Part shown: piece by piece, positions 14,789-23,423 of the stretch
Layout of the letters: each line of letters begins with the position of its first letter
Numbering within the stretch: the first letter of the stretch is position 1
From: Cellulomonas wangleii
GTDB taxonomy: Bacteria; Actinomycetota; Actinomycetes; Actinomycetales; Cellulomonadaceae
Length of the DNA: 64,000 nucleotides
Direction of reading: 5' to 3'
NCBI RefSeq assembly: GCF_018388445.1
Contig: NZ_CP074405.1
Coordinates: forward strand, 434,001 to 498,000
The notes under the pieces: generated by a model
What the model was told of the DNA's origin: nothing
Seen by the model: only the letters and a program-made list of their open reading frames with translations
The model's database searches: none
Position numbers and translations under genes: made by a program

Positions 14789-17059
14789 GTGCACGACGTC
14801 GAGCGCATCGCGCTGGACCGCCTCGGCCTGCTGACGGCGCCCGCGACGCCCGCAGGTGGCGCGACGCCGGAGGCGGTCGCCGTGGCCCTGGCGGAGCTCG
14901 CCCGCGTGGGTGTGGCGGTCACGAACCCCGAGGCGCTCACCGGCGCCGCAGTGGCCCGGGTTCCCGACATCGTGCGACACGTGCACGAGCGGCGCGGCCA
15001 GAGCAGCTCCTACGCGCCGCTGTTCGACGGCTTCCCGGACGCGCTGCCCGCGGTCGACCATGTCGCGGTGCGGGCGGTGCTCGGCTGGGCTCGCCTTGCG
15101 GGCGTCACCGACCCGACGGCCGAGCAGGTGCGCGCCGCGTTCGACTTCTCCTCGCTCGGCTGGTGGCCGGCGTCGTCGGTTCCCCAGGACGTCCCCGCGG
15201 CGGTCCTCGCGCGCGCACACCAGGACGTGCTGCCCGCCGACGGCCACGTCGAGTGGTCGACCGTGCGCGTCGTCGACCCGGCGGAGGCCGAGGACGCCCT
15301 CCGGACGTGGATGCGCGAGGCGTTCGCCGCCGCGGCGTCGCTGCGCGAGGACGTCCGCGCCGACCTCGCCGCGCTGACCCGGCTCCTCGGGGTCGCGCAC
15401 GTCGACCCGGCGACCGTCCGCTTCCGTGAGACCCGGACGCTGCTGACCCGACTGGTGTGGGAGACCGACCGCGCGGTGCTGCCGACGCTCGGCCTCACTC
15501 CCGACGACCTCCTGCGGCTGTTCGCCGACCTCACCGGCACCGACGTCGCGCTCCGACGGGGAGTGCGCCATCCTCGGCTCTCCCGAGCCGACCGGCGCGT
15601 CGTCGTCGCGTGCCTCGAGCGCTCCGATCGGCTCGGCGACGTGTTCCGGCGGCGCGGGCTCTGGCTCGCGATCGCGCGTGGGCTGCACGTGGACGAGCAC
15701 GACGCGCCCCGCACCCGCCAGGTCGTCGCGCGGCTGCGCGCGAGCCGGCACGACCCGACGTCGCTCGCCTCGCGCGTCGAGCGCCTGCTCGTCGAGGACT
15801 ACCCGGCCGCGGTCGCGCTCCTGGCACGCGAGTCCCCGGGCGCGCTCGTCCGCTCGCTGCGCCGGCTGGCGGCGCTCGCCGCGGGGACGCCCGGTCACGA
15901 GGACGCGCTCGCGCGCGCGCTCGCCGACAGCGCGGCGAGCGCTCCGGTGCGGGTGCTCCTGACCGCACGCGCGGGCGTCGACGACGACGGGCGCACGTAC
16001 CCGAGGGTCGCCGTCACGCCGTCGGGGTCGGCGCTGCTGGTGTCCCGCGCCCCGGGGCACCTCGCGCTGCCCGACGGGCTGCGGACTCGTCTGCTCGAGG
16101 CGCTCACCACCGCGGTCCGCACGCAGCTGGCGGGCCGCGGCTCGTGGGCCGGCGAGCGCGTGCACGTGGCCGACGGGCTCGACCGGGTGCTCATGCCGGA
16201 TGGGCTGCGCTCCACAGCCGCGGGGCTCGTCCAGGTCGAGCGCGGGAGCGCCCTGCCGCTCGGTGACGCGGCGGTGCTGCGGTTGTTCGTCCACTGGAGG
16301 CACCCGGCCAGCGACCTCGACCTCTCGTGCCTCGCGCTCGACGAGGACTTCGTGGTGGTCGACCACGTGAGCTGGACGCGCCTGCGCTCCGGCGTCATGG
16401 TGCACTCGGGTGACGTCACCTCGGCGCCCGCGGGAGCAGAGGAGTTCCTCGACGTCGACCTGGGCGCGCTCGCCGAGGCCGGCGCGCCTCCTGCGGGCCA
16501 GCCGGGGAACGATCCTGCGGCGCGCCGACCGTGGTGGCGCCGTGCGGTCGCGCGGTCGGCGTCCACGCCAGGTCCCCAGGTCGAGCGGTGGCGCTACCTC
16601 GCGCCGGCGGTGTTCCGGTACTCCGGGCCGCGCTTCGACGACCTCGAGGAGGCGTGGGCGGGCTGGATGCTGCGGGACCGGGCCGACCGGTCCCGCGCCG
16701 TGTTCGACCCCGCAGCCGTGGCCGGAGCGTTCCCGCTCACGGGCGGCCTGCGCACCGTCGTGCCGTTCCTCGTCGACGTGCGCGCCCGCGAGGTCGTGCA
16801 CCTCGACCTGCGGCTGCCCGGCAGCCCACACGCTCGCGTGGAGCGCGAGGGCGGGCTCGTCGGCGAGCTCACGCGCGCGCTCGTCGCGCGACGAGCGACG
16901 CGGACCGACGTGGCGACCCTCGTCACGGAGAACGTCGCGGCGCGCGGCGGCACGGTCGTGACCGACCGGTCCTCGGCCACCCTCACGGTCGGCGTGGACG
17001 CCGGGTGCACGTACGACGTCCTGCGCCGACCCGAGAGGTTGCTCGCGCACCTGCTGTGA
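14789..17059 (+). CDS. Large protein with TerD-like region, SCO0854/MXAN_6230-like
   Basis: This encodes 756 residues from the GTG at 14789, which has GGAGGG eight bases upstream; the open frame to 14477 is not coding-like. The N-terminal ~480 residues are helical and contain YAPLFDGFPDALPAVD. Around residues 500-550 lies a beta-rich segment (DLDLSCLALDEDFVVVDHVSWT ... HSGDVTSAPAGAEEFLDVDL), which resembles the calcium-binding TerD fold of tellurium-resistance/stress proteins. The overall pattern recalls the actinobacterial/myxobacterial SCO0854/MXAN_6230 family, but the RING-like cysteines of that family are absent. It is probably a cytosolic stress-related protein. Family assignment is tentative; that it is a real gene is not in doubt. 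Confidence 0.75.
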   Translation: MHDVERIALDRLGLLTAPATPAGGATPEAVAVALAELARVGVAVTNPEALTGAAVARVPDIVRHVHERRGQSSSYAPLFDGFPDALPAVDHVAVRAVLGWARLAGVTDPTAEQVRAAFDFSSLGWWPASSVPQDVPAAVLARAHQDVLPADGHVEWSTVRVVDPAEAEDALRTWMREAFAAAASLREDVRADLAALTRLLGVAHVDPATVRFRETRTLLTRLVWETDRAVLPTLGLTPDDLLRLFADLTGTDVALRRGVRHPRLSRADRRVVVACLERSDRLGDVFRRRGLWLAIARGLHVDEHDAPRTRQVVARLRASRHDPTSLASRVERLLVEDYPAAVALLARESPGALVRSLRRLAALAAGTPGHEDALARALADSAASAPVRVLLTARAGVDDDGRTYPRVAVTPSGSALLVSRAPGHLALPDGLRTRLLEALTTAVRTQLAGRGSWAGERVHVADGLDRVLMPDGLRSTAAGLVQVERGSALPLGDAAVLRLFVHWRHPASDLDLSCLALDEDFVVVDHVSWTRLRSGVMVHSGDVTSAPAGAEEFLDVDLGALAEAGAPPAGQPGNDPAARRPWWRRAVARSASTPGPQVERWRYLAPAVFRYSGPRFDDLEEAWAGWMLRDRADRSRAVFDPAAVAGAFPLTGGLRTVVPFLVDVRAREVVHLDLRLPGSPHARVEREGGLVGELTRALVARRATRTDVATLVTENVAARGGTVVTDRSSATLTVGVDAGCTYDVLRRPERLLAHLL

Positions 17060-17127
17060 CGCCGCCCCGGCTGACGAACGCCACCAAGCCCGCGAGGGCG
17101 ACGTCATCGTCGTGCAGCAGACCCGAG

Positions 17128-17158
17128 ATTGGGACAGCTCGGATGAGATCCCACAGCA
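17128..17158. repeat. 31-bp motif shared with 18533, inverted relative to the 105-bp repeats
   Basis: The segment ends CGGATGAGATCCCACAGC and matches 18533-18562 at about 26 of 30 positions. Its reverse complement resembles the first 25 bases of the 105-bp element, so with the next copy (R4) it makes a head-to-head pair. Confidence 0.55.
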
Positions 17159-17161
17159 ACT

Positions 17162-17268
17162 GCAGGAACTCACCGGACTTGTCGCGGCCCAACTTGCTCA
17201 CCTGCACAGCGACGGGCGCCTGAGACGGCCGCGGTCTCACCTTCGTGTCCGGATCCTCGGCGAACGGT
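17162..17268 (+). repeat. Dispersed ~105-bp repeat, copy R4
   Basis: It starts GCAGGAACTCACCGGACTTG, has the dyad TGAGACGGCCGCGGTCTCA (17221-17239) and ends GTGTCCGGATCCTCGGCGA. The dyad differs in sequence from that of the other copies yet still pairs. Confidence 0.65.
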
Positions 17269-17384
17269 GCGGGATCGCCCGATTCTCGGGTCATGCCGAT
17301 GACCGGGCGAACGCGTCGCGCCGGCCGGTTCTCTACGCTGGCTCGTCGGGCGACGCGAACCGACATGTCCAGGGGGTGGGGTTG

Positions 17385-17644
17385 ATGGAGCGCGACGAGA
17401 TCCTGTCGGTGCTGCGGGGTGGGCTGCGTGAGCGTGGCGGTCGGACGAGCCCCGCCGTGGCGGGCTGCTGGCGATCGTCGACGCCGTCGCTGAGTTGGCC
17501 ACTCAGGTGACGACTCTCCAGGACCTGAGGGAGATGTTCGCCGCTGGGCGCCTCCGCCACACGAGTTCGTTGCCGGGCGCCGCGGTTGTAGGAGCTCATC
17601 GAACTTGTCCGGCCCGAGGCTCTGACCTGCGGTGGGGCGGGTAG
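17385..17644 (+). pseudogene. Small frameshifted gene, function unknown
   Basis: From an ATG at 17385 (GGGGTGGGG upstream) the protein begins ERDEILSVLRGGLRERGGRT. Near 17460 the coherent sequence jumps to the +1 frame as LLAIVDAVAELATQVTTLQD and LREMFAAGRLRHTSS. Together they would give a ~75-residue helical, possibly coiled-coil protein. The ORF is bracketed by repeat copies R4 and R3, like a small cassette. I do not recognise the family. Confidence 0.4.
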
Positions 17645-17692
17645 TTGAGACACCTGCCATCTCACGCACTTGTCCACATCCTCAACGACCGG
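17588..17692 (+). repeat. Dispersed ~105-bp repeat, copy R3
   Basis: It starts GTAGGAGCTCATCGAACTTG and contains GGCTCTGACCTGCGGTGGGG, the arms TGAGA-N9-TCTCA, and the end TTGTCCACATCCTCAACGA. It stops 16 bp before the nucleotidyltransferase stop codon. Confidence 0.65.
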
Positions 17693-17707
17693 GAGGTGCG
17701 CGTCTGG

Positions 17708-18418
17708 TCAGCGGACGATGCCGGCCTGGAGTCGACCGCCAAGCGGTGCGAGCAGATCGTCGGCCACCTGGAGGAAGAGGGAGCGCTCGCCTGATGCGAA
17801 CGCACCGATCAACCGGTCGGCAACGGCGGGGGCCCCGGTGCGGAGCCTGCGCAAGAGCCACTTCCCTGACCCGAGCCACTGCCGCTGCGTCAGGAGAAGC
17901 AGCTCGGACAGCGCGGTGAAGGCATCGGCCAAGAGCAGTGCACGCTCGCCGGGGTCGTCGGCGTCCGCCAGATCGTCGAGCAGAGCGCTGACGGCGTAAC
18001 GGCGAACGTCGAGTGCGTGCTGCTCGATCCGCGGGCCGGCCGACAGCACGTCTCGTGCCCACGTCTGCAGATCATGGAGTTCAGGCCCGGAGCGCAGGAC
18101 TACGCCCTCGCTGAGCATCGTGAGGATGACCGGGCGGTGTGCGTCGACCTCGCGGCCGGCCCAGGTGCGGTACGCCTCGGGCGAGTATGCGAACACCTCT
18201 ACGACGCGCCCGCTGTGCTCGTACGTCGCTGCCAGACTCGACCGCCCGCCGTCCAGGGCGCCCGTCGGGCAGATCAGGACGAGGTCGAGATCGCTGGTCG
18301 GCGTGCTGGTGCCACTCGCGCTGCTTCCGGCGAGCACAGCACCGCAGGCCGCGGGAAACAGGCTGGCGACGAACTGTTCGGCGATCGCTGACTCGGCGTC
18401 GAGGGTCGGCACGCGCAC
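17708..18418 (-). CDS. Nucleotidyltransferase-fold protein
   Basis: This encodes 236 residues from the GTG at 18418; a GTG at 18436 is also possible. The nucleotidyltransferase signature is LAGSSASGTSTPTSDLDLVL, with the Gly-Ser pair and the Asp-x-Asp metal ligands. A C-terminal helical half (DALTALSELLLLTQRQWLGSGKW-like) matches the KNTase/HEPN-type helical domain of aminoglycoside or DNA-polymerase-beta-type transferases. It probably transfers a nucleotide to a small molecule or protein; the target is unknown. The 308-residue frame upstream reads through repeat sequence and is rejected. The gene is the last one before the heat-shock operon and is divergent from it. Confidence 0.8.
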   Translation of the reverse strand: MRVPTLDAESAIAEQFVASLFPAACGAVLAGSSASGTSTPTSDLDLVLICPTGALDGGRSSLAATYEHSGRVVEVFAYSPEAYRTWAGREVDAHRPVILTMLSEGVVLRSGPELHDLQTWARDVLSAGPRIEQHALDVRRYAVSALLDDLADADDPGERALLLADAFTALSELLLLTQRQWLGSGKWLLRRLRTGAPAVADRLIGAFASGERSLFLQVADDLLAPLGGRLQAGIVR

Positions 18419-18477
18419 GAGCCTAGAGGCGGTCACGGACCCCGTCCCGAGCCACGCCCATCTCCCCACCGTTGGCC

Positions 18478-18570
18478 CTCCGGCTGGGACGACTAGGTGA
18501 GATTGGGTCAGGCCGTGGGCAGCTTCATGAGATGGGGACAACTCAGATGAGATCCCACAGCGGCGGTGAG
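18478..18570 (-). repeat. Partial, rearranged copy of the dispersed repeat (R5)
   Basis: Read on the minus strand this gives GATCTCATCTGAGTTGTCC, matching the start of the 105-bp repeat (CTCATCNGAGTTGTCC, 15 of 16). It lacks the GTCCGAATCCTC end. It marks the junction between the variable zone and the conserved dnaK promoter region. Confidence 0.5.
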
Positions 18571-18613
18571 ACGCGGAGCGAGACGCACCCGGGAACAAAC
18601 TCCGCCCTCCAAG

Positions 18614-18636
18614 AGTTGAGCCCATCAGACTCAACT
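18614..18636. promoter_or_regulatory. HAIR operator 1 (HspR site, diverged)
   Basis: AGTTGAG-N9-CTCAACT is an inverted repeat with the spacing of the HspR-associated inverted repeat (CTTGAGT-N7-ACTCAAG). It lies 123 bp before dnaK. Confidence 0.75.
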
Positions 18637-18678
18637 TCCGCCGCCTCCAGTTGCCTCGCGCCCCCGGCGCATCGCAGA

Positions 18679-18699
18679 CTTGAGCCCGGCGGACTCAAG
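18679..18699. promoter_or_regulatory. HAIR operator 2 (HspR site)
   Basis: CTTGAG-N9-CTCAAG matches the HspR consensus arms exactly and lies 60 bp before the dnaK start. With the site at 18614 it explains repression of the operon by the HspR it encodes. Confidence 0.9.
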
Positions 18700-18758
18700 A
18701 CGTCTCTCAGACCACAGCACGTCGGAGCCTCACCGGGCTCCAGGAAGAAGGCACACAC

Positions 18759-20627
18759 ATGGCACGAGCAGTCGGCATCGACCTCGGTACCACCAACTCG
18801 GTGGTCGCCACCCTCGAGGGCGGCGAGCCCACCGTCATCGCGAACGCGGAGGGGTCGCGCACGACTCCGTCCGTGGTCGCGTTCTCCAAGACCGGCGAGG
18901 TCCTCGTCGGTGAGGTCGCCAAGCGTCAGGCCGTCACCAACGTCGACCGCACCATCTCGTCCGTCAAGCGCCACATGGGCACGGACTGGTCGGTCACCAT
19001 CGACGACAAGAAGTACACGGCGCAGGAGATCAGCGCCCGCATCCTCGGCAAGCTGAAGCGCGACGCCGAGGCGTACCTGGGCGAGCCGGTCACGGACGCC
19101 GTCATCACGGTCCCGGCGTACTTCAACGACGCCGAGCGTCAGGCGACGAAGGACGCGGGCACGATCGCGGGCCTCAACGTCCTGCGCATCATCAACGAGC
19201 CCACCGCCGCGGCGCTCGCCTACGGGCTCGAGCGCGGCAAGGAGGACGAGAACATCCTCGTCTTCGACCTGGGTGGCGGCACGTTCGACGTGTCCCTGCT
19301 GGAGGTCGGCAAGGACGACGACGGCTTCTCGACGATCGAGGTCCGCGCGACCGCCGGTGACAACCGCCTCGGCGGTGACGACTGGGACGCCGCGATCGTG
19401 GCGCACCTGGTCACCGAGGTGAAGAACACCACGGGCGTCGACCTGTCGAAGGACAAGATCGCCCTGCAGCGTCTGCGTGAGGCGGCGGAGCAGGCCAAGA
19501 AGGAGCTGTCGTCCGCGACGAGCACCAACATCTCGCTGCAGTACCTGTCGATGAGCGAGAACGGCCCCATCCACCTGGACACCAAGCTGACGCGCGCGCA
19601 GTTCCAGCAGATGACGCAGTCGCTGCTCGACCGCGTGAAGGCGCCGTTCCACCAGGTCATCCGCGACGCGGGCATCTCGGTGAAGGACATCGACCACGTC
19701 GTGCTCGTCGGTGGCTCGACCCGCATGCCCGCGGTGTCCGAGGTCGTCACCGAGCTCACGGGCGGCAAGGAGCCCAACAAGGGCGTCAACCCGGACGAGG
19801 TCGTGGCCGTCGGTGCCGCGCTGCAGGCCGGCGTCATGAAGGGCGACCGCAAGGACGTCCTGCTCATCGACGTGACCCCGCTGTCCCTCGGCATCGAGAC
19901 CAAGGGTGGCGTGATGACCAAGCTCATCGAGCGCAACACGGCCATCCCCACCAAGCGGTCGGAGATCTTCTCCACGGCCGAGGACAACCAGCCGTCCGTC
20001 CTCATCCAGGTGTTCCAGGGTGAGCGCGAGTTCGCCCGGGACAACAAGCCGCTCGGCACGTTCGAGCTGACCGGCATCGCCCCGGCCCCGCGCGGCATGC
20101 CGCAGATCGAGGTCACGTTCGACATCGACGCGAACGGCATCGTGCACGTGTCCGCCAAGGACCGCGGCACGGGCAAGGAGCAGTCGATGACGATCACCGG
20201 TGGCTCGGCCCTCCCCAAGGAGGACATCGACCGCATGGTGAAGGACGCCGAGGAGCACGCCGCCGAGGACAAGCGCCGCCGCGAGGAGGCCGAGACCCGC
20301 AACACCGCGGAGCAGCTCGTCTACCAGACGGAGAAGCTGCTGGCCGACAACGGCGACAAGCTCTCGGACGACATCAAGGGCGAGGTCGGTGGCGCCGTCA
20401 CGGAGCTGAAGACCGCGCTCGAGGGCACGGACGTCGAGGCCGTCAAGGCCAAGCACGCCGCGCTGCTCACGGCGAGCCAGAAGATCGGCGAGGCGCTGTA
20501 CGCCAACCAGTCCGCGGCCCCGGCCGCCGACGAGGCCCCGGCCGGCGCCGGCTCGACGTCCTCGACGACCTCCGACGAGGACGTCGTCGACGCCGAGATC
20601 GTCGACGACGAGGACGACAAGAAGTGA
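18759..20627 (+). CDS. dnaK: Molecular chaperone DnaK (Hsp70)
   Basis: This encodes 622 residues. The N-terminal ATPase domain (about 1-360) has phosphate loop 1 IDLGTTNS at residues 6-13 and the adenosine-side [12 protein letters not shown]. The substrate-binding domain begins around [19 protein letters not shown], followed by the helical lid and an acidic tail ([15 protein letters not shown]). It folds and protects client proteins with DnaJ and GrpE in the cytosol, driven by ATP. The ATG at 18759 follows AGGAAGAAGG. It is the first gene of a dnaK-grpE-dnaJ-hspR operon under two HAIR sites. The last four bases overlap the grpE start. Confidence 0.99.
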   Translation: MARAVGIDLGTTNSVVATLEGGEPTVIANAEGSRTTPSVVAFSKTGEVLVGEVAKRQAVTNVDRTISSVKRHMGTDWSVTIDDKKYTAQEISARILGKLKRDAEAYLGEPVTDAVITVPAYFNDAERQATKDAGTIAGLNVLRIINEPTAAALAYGLERGKEDENILVFDLGGGTFDVSLLEVGKDDDGFSTIEVRATAGDNRLGGDDWDAAIVAHLVTEVKNTTGVDLSKDKIALQRLREAAEQAKKELSSATSTNISLQYLSMSENGPIHLDTKLTRAQFQQMTQSLLDRVKAPFHQVIRDAGISVKDIDHVVLVGGSTRMPAVSEVVTELTGGKEPNKGVNPDEVVAVGAALQAGVMKGDRKDVLLIDVTPLSLGIETKGGVMTKLIERNTAIPTKRSEIFSTAEDNQPSVLIQVFQGEREFARDNKPLGTFELTGIAPAPRGMPQIEVTFDIDANGIVHVSAKDRGTGKEQSMTITGGSALPKEDIDRMVKDAEEHAAEDKRRREEAETRNTAEQLVYQTEKLLADNGDKLSDDIKGEVGGAVTELKTALEGTDVEAVKAKHAALLTASQKIGEALYANQSAAPAADEAPAGAGSTSSTTSDEDVVDAEIVDDEDDKK

Positions 20628-21253
20628 CCGAGGAGCGTTCGGGGTCGGGCACGCCCGACCCCGAGGACACCCCGCGGTTCACGGACAAGCGCCGCGTCGA
20701 CCCGGAGACGGGCGAGCTGCGCGAGCCGACGCCCGAGGAGGCCGTGCTGGCCGAGGCCGAGCAGGTCACGACGGAGGCCGAGGAGTCGGTCGTCCTGGAG
20801 GGCCTGGTGCAGGCCGAGAAGCTCGCGGCCGAGCGGCTCGAGGAGCTGCAGCGCGCGCAGGCGGCGCTGTACAACCTCGAGCAGCAGTACAACGGCTACG
20901 TCAAGCGGTCCAAGGCCGAGACGGTGGCGGCGCACGACCGTGGCGTCGCGACCGTCGGCGAGGCGCTGATCCCGGTCCTCGACGACATCGACCTGGCCCG
21001 TCGCCACGGCGACCTCACCGGTCCGTTCGCGTCGATCGCCGAGAAGCTGGAGAGCACGCTCTTCCGGCTCGGCATCGAGCGCTATGGCACCGAGGGCGAC
21101 CCGTTCGACCCGGCCGTGCACGAGGCGCTCATGCACTCGCACTCCGACGAGGTCGAGGTGGCCACGGTGCAGCAGGTGCTGCAGCCCGGCTACCGCACCC
21201 CGGCGCGGATCCTGCGGGCCGCGCGCGTCGCGGTCGTGGACCCGGAGGCCTGA
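20624..21253 (+). CDS. grpE: Nucleotide exchange factor GrpE
   Basis: This encodes 209 residues. A long acidic, disordered N-terminus is followed by a coiled-coil helix ([24 protein letters not shown]) and [12 protein letters not shown]. The C-terminal beta-wing carries the family signature [19 protein letters not shown] and [20 protein letters not shown]. GrpE drives ADP release from DnaK. The GTG start overlaps the dnaK stop in GTGA, so translation is coupled. The protein is standard for actinobacteria. Confidence 0.98.
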   Translation: MTEERSGSGTPDPEDTPRFTDKRRVDPETGELREPTPEEAVLAEAEQVTTEAEESVVLEGLVQAEKLAAERLEELQRAQAALYNLEQQYNGYVKRSKAETVAAHDRGVATVGEALIPVLDDIDLARRHGDLTGPFASIAEKLESTLFRLGIERYGTEGDPFDPAVHEALMHSHSDEVEVATVQQVLQPGYRTPARILRAARVAVVDPEA

Positions 21254-21284
21254 GGCCGCCATCATCAGCACCGAGAGACGCGAG

Positions 21285-21312
21285 GGCGGCGGCCGGGGGA
21301 CCGGCCGCCGCC
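21285..21312 (+). other. Hairpin between grpE and dnaJ
   Basis: GGCGGCGGCCGG, loop GGGA, and a fully complementary 12-nt arm lie in the 123-bp grpE-dnaJ gap. There is no T-tract. It may lower downstream expression or protect the upstream mRNA. Confidence 0.55.
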
Positions 21313-21376
21313 TCCGCGGCACCAGGAGAACCACCACGACCACGCACCACAGCACACGAAGCAGGAGGGAGGCGCC

Positions 21377-22366
21377 GTGACCGGCCAGGACTGGATCGAG
21401 AAGGACTTCTACGCCGTGCTCGGCGTCGCCAAGGACGCCGACGCCGCGACCATCAAGAAGGCGTACCGCAAGCTCGCCCGCCAGCTGCACCCCGACCAGA
21501 ACCCGGGTGACGCCAAGGCGGAGGCGCGGTTCAAGGACATCGGTGAGGCGTACGCGGTCCTGTCGGACCCCGAGCAGCGCCAGCAGTACGACCAGCTGCG
21601 GGCCATGGCCGGCGGTGCCCGCTTCACCGCGGGCGGCCGCGGGGCAGGCGGCACCGCGGGGTTCGAGGACGTGTTCGGCGGCATGTTCGGCGGCGGGGCC
21701 AACGGCCCCGGCGGGCGGGTGCGCTACTCCAGCGGCGGGGCCGGCGGCGCGGGCTTCGAGGACATCCTCGGTGGCCTGTTCGGCGGCGCCGGCGGGTTCG
21801 GTGCGGCGCGCGGCCCGCAGCGCGGCACGGACCTCACGGCCACCACGACGCTGCCGTTCCGCACGGCCGTCGAGGGGTCGACGATCTCGCTGTCCGTCGA
21901 GGGCCGCACGGTCAACGCCCGCATCCCCGCAGGGGTGCGCGACGGGCAGAAGATCCGTCTGCGCGGCAAGGGACGCCCCGGTGACGACGGCGCCCCGGCG
22001 GGCGACCTGGTGATCACGGTGCACGTCGAGCCCCACCCGGTCTTCAGCATCGACGGCGACAACCTGCGTGTCACCGTGCCCGTCGCCTTCGACGAGGCCG
22101 CACTCGGCGCCACGATCGACGTCCCCACGCTCGACGGCTCGACCGTGCGCGTGAAGGTCCCGGCCGGTACGCCGTCGGGTCGCACGCTGCGGGTCAAGGG
22201 CAAGGGTGTGGCGACGTCGCGGCACACGGGCGACCTGCTGGTGAGCGTGCAGGTCGTCGTGCCGCAGAAGCTGTCCGGTGCGGCCAAGGAGGCCGTGCAG
22301 GCGTTCGGCATCGCGACGTCCGGGCAGGACGTGCGGGCCGACCTGATGGCGCAGGCCAGACGCTGA
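21377..22366 (+). CDS. dnaJ: Co-chaperone DnaJ (type II, no zinc finger)
   Basis: This encodes 329 residues. The J-domain spans residues 8-73 with HPD at 38-40. A Gly-rich linker with FGGMFGGG and [11 protein letters not shown] repeats follows to about 150. The two C-terminal beta-domains contain [21 protein letters not shown] and [19 protein letters not shown]. The four CxxCxGxG motifs of type I DnaJ are absent, so it is CbpA-like. It recruits substrates to DnaK and stimulates its ATPase. The GTG start has GGAGGGAGG just upstream. It is the third gene of the heat-shock operon, 25 bp before hspR. Confidence 0.95.
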   Translation: MTGQDWIEKDFYAVLGVAKDADAATIKKAYRKLARQLHPDQNPGDAKAEARFKDIGEAYAVLSDPEQRQQYDQLRAMAGGARFTAGGRGAGGTAGFEDVFGGMFGGGANGPGGRVRYSSGGAGGAGFEDILGGLFGGAGGFGAARGPQRGTDLTATTTLPFRTAVEGSTISLSVEGRTVNARIPAGVRDGQKIRLRGKGRPGDDGAPAGDLVITVHVEPHPVFSIDGDNLRVTVPVAFDEAALGATIDVPTLDGSTVRVKVPAGTPSGRTLRVKGKGVATSRHTGDLLVSVQVVVPQKLSGAAKEAVQAFGIATSGQDVRADLMAQARR

Positions 22367-22391
22367 CCTGCGGAGCCGGTGAGGAGGGGTG

Positions 22392-22814
22392 ATGGACGAG
22401 GACTCCAAGGTCTACGTGATCTCCGTCGCCGCCGAGCTCGCGGGCATGCACCCGCAGACCCTGCGGCAGTACGACCGCCTCGGCCTGGTGCGGCCCGCGC
22501 GCACGCGCGGCCGCGGCCGTCGCTACTCGCCGCGGGACATCCGTGCGCTGCGCGAGATCCAGCGGCTGTCCCAGGAGGGCGTCAACCTGGCGGGCATCAA
22601 GCGCATCCTCGAGCTCGAGGAGGAGGCCCGCGCGCTGCGCCGGCAGGTCGAGTTCCTGCGCACGCTGGTCGACCCGGGCCGCCGGGTGTTCCGGGCCGAC
22701 CCGACCGGCAACGTCGTCGCCGACCGGCTGCACCCGCTGGCCGAGGCGAGCGCACCGCGGCCCACGCGCTGGGTCCCGCGGCAGCTGACGTCGGGCACCC
22801 CGCGCCGCGACTGA
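22392..22814 (+). CDS. hspR: Heat-shock repressor HspR (MerR family)
   Basis: This encodes 140 residues. The MerR-type HTH is VYVISVAAELAGMHPQTLRQYDRLGLVRP, and the characteristic TRGRGRRYSPRDI and LSQEGVNLAGIKRILELE follow. HspR binds HAIR sites together with DnaK and shuts off its own operon when free DnaK is plentiful. The ATG at 22392 is preferred over the GTG at 22389 because GAGGAGG ends only one base before the GTG. It ends five bases before the convergent membrane-protein gene, with no obvious terminator. Confidence 0.96.
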   Translation: MDEDSKVYVISVAAELAGMHPQTLRQYDRLGLVRPARTRGRGRRYSPRDIRALREIQRLSQEGVNLAGIKRILELEEEARALRRQVEFLRTLVDPGRRVFRADPTGNVVADRLHPLAEASAPRPTRWVPRQLTSGTPRRD

Positions 22815-22819
22815 GCGCG

Positions 22820-23221
22820 TCAGACCCAGCGCCAGCGCACCCGGGCCGGCCCCCCGCCGTTCAGCTCGCGGACGCGTCGCGTCGCGTGCGGCAGCCACCG
22901 GTAGCGCTCGTAGCCGCCACGGCCCGTGTCGACGACCCACGGCAGCAGCCCGACGAACCGGGCGAGCAGCAGGGTGAGCGCGACGAGCGCGACGATCCAC
23001 AGCTCGAGCACCACGAGCGCCACCGCGACGACGACCAGCAGCACCGCGACCAGGCCCAGGACCGCGACGACCAGCGCGACGACCCCGCCGAGCAGCTCGG
23101 TGACGCCGAACAGCGCGAAGTCGATGTCCGGACCCTTGTACCGGCGCCGGGGGCGCCACGGCAGCACGCGCAGGTCGATGACCGCCGCGGGTTGCGTGGC
23201 CGAGCCGTCCGTCGTCGTCAT
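22820..23221 (-). CDS. Small membrane protein, unknown function
   Basis: This encodes 133 residues from the ATG at 23221, which follows GGAGGAGAGG. The N-terminus is soluble and contains RVLPWRPRRRYKGPDIDF. Two or three hydrophobic helices (FALFGVTELLGGVVALVVAV, VLLVVVAVALVVLELWIVAL, LLLARFVGLL) follow, then a basic, Trp/Arg-rich tail (RYRWLPHATRRVREL) that should face the cytosol. I do not recognise a family. It is divergent from the FtsH-like gene and convergent with hspR, so it might be envelope-stress related, but this is only position-based. Confidence 0.8.
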   Translation of the reverse strand: MTTTDGSATQPAAVIDLRVLPWRPRRRYKGPDIDFALFGVTELLGGVVALVVAVLGLVAVLLVVVAVALVVLELWIVALVALTLLLARFVGLLPWVVDTGRGGYERYRWLPHATRRVRELNGGGPARVRWRWV

Positions 23222-23423
23222 CCCCGCCCACCTCTCCTCCGGAGTCGGGCAGGCTACCGACCGCGGGGTCCGTGACCGAGGAGGCCGGCTCGCGCGCTGG
23301 GCCGGACGGGTGACAGCGGGTCGAAGCGGTTGTCCGAAACGGACAATCCGGACGACGATGGCCCGACCACCGCGGCTGCGGCGGCCGAGCACCGCGGGCC
23401 GTCGCCTCACGAAGGGCCCGCCC

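Noticed and set aside
13982..17173. 1063-residue minus-strand open frame opposite the TerD-like gene
   Set aside because: It is very Arg/Ala/Gly/Pro-rich and antisense to a well-formed gene; long shadow frames are expected at this G+C content.
11346..17692. Integron attC sites for the 105-bp repeats
   Set aside because: The core sites GTTRRRY/RYYYAAC are not present at the ends, and no integrase gene is in the window.
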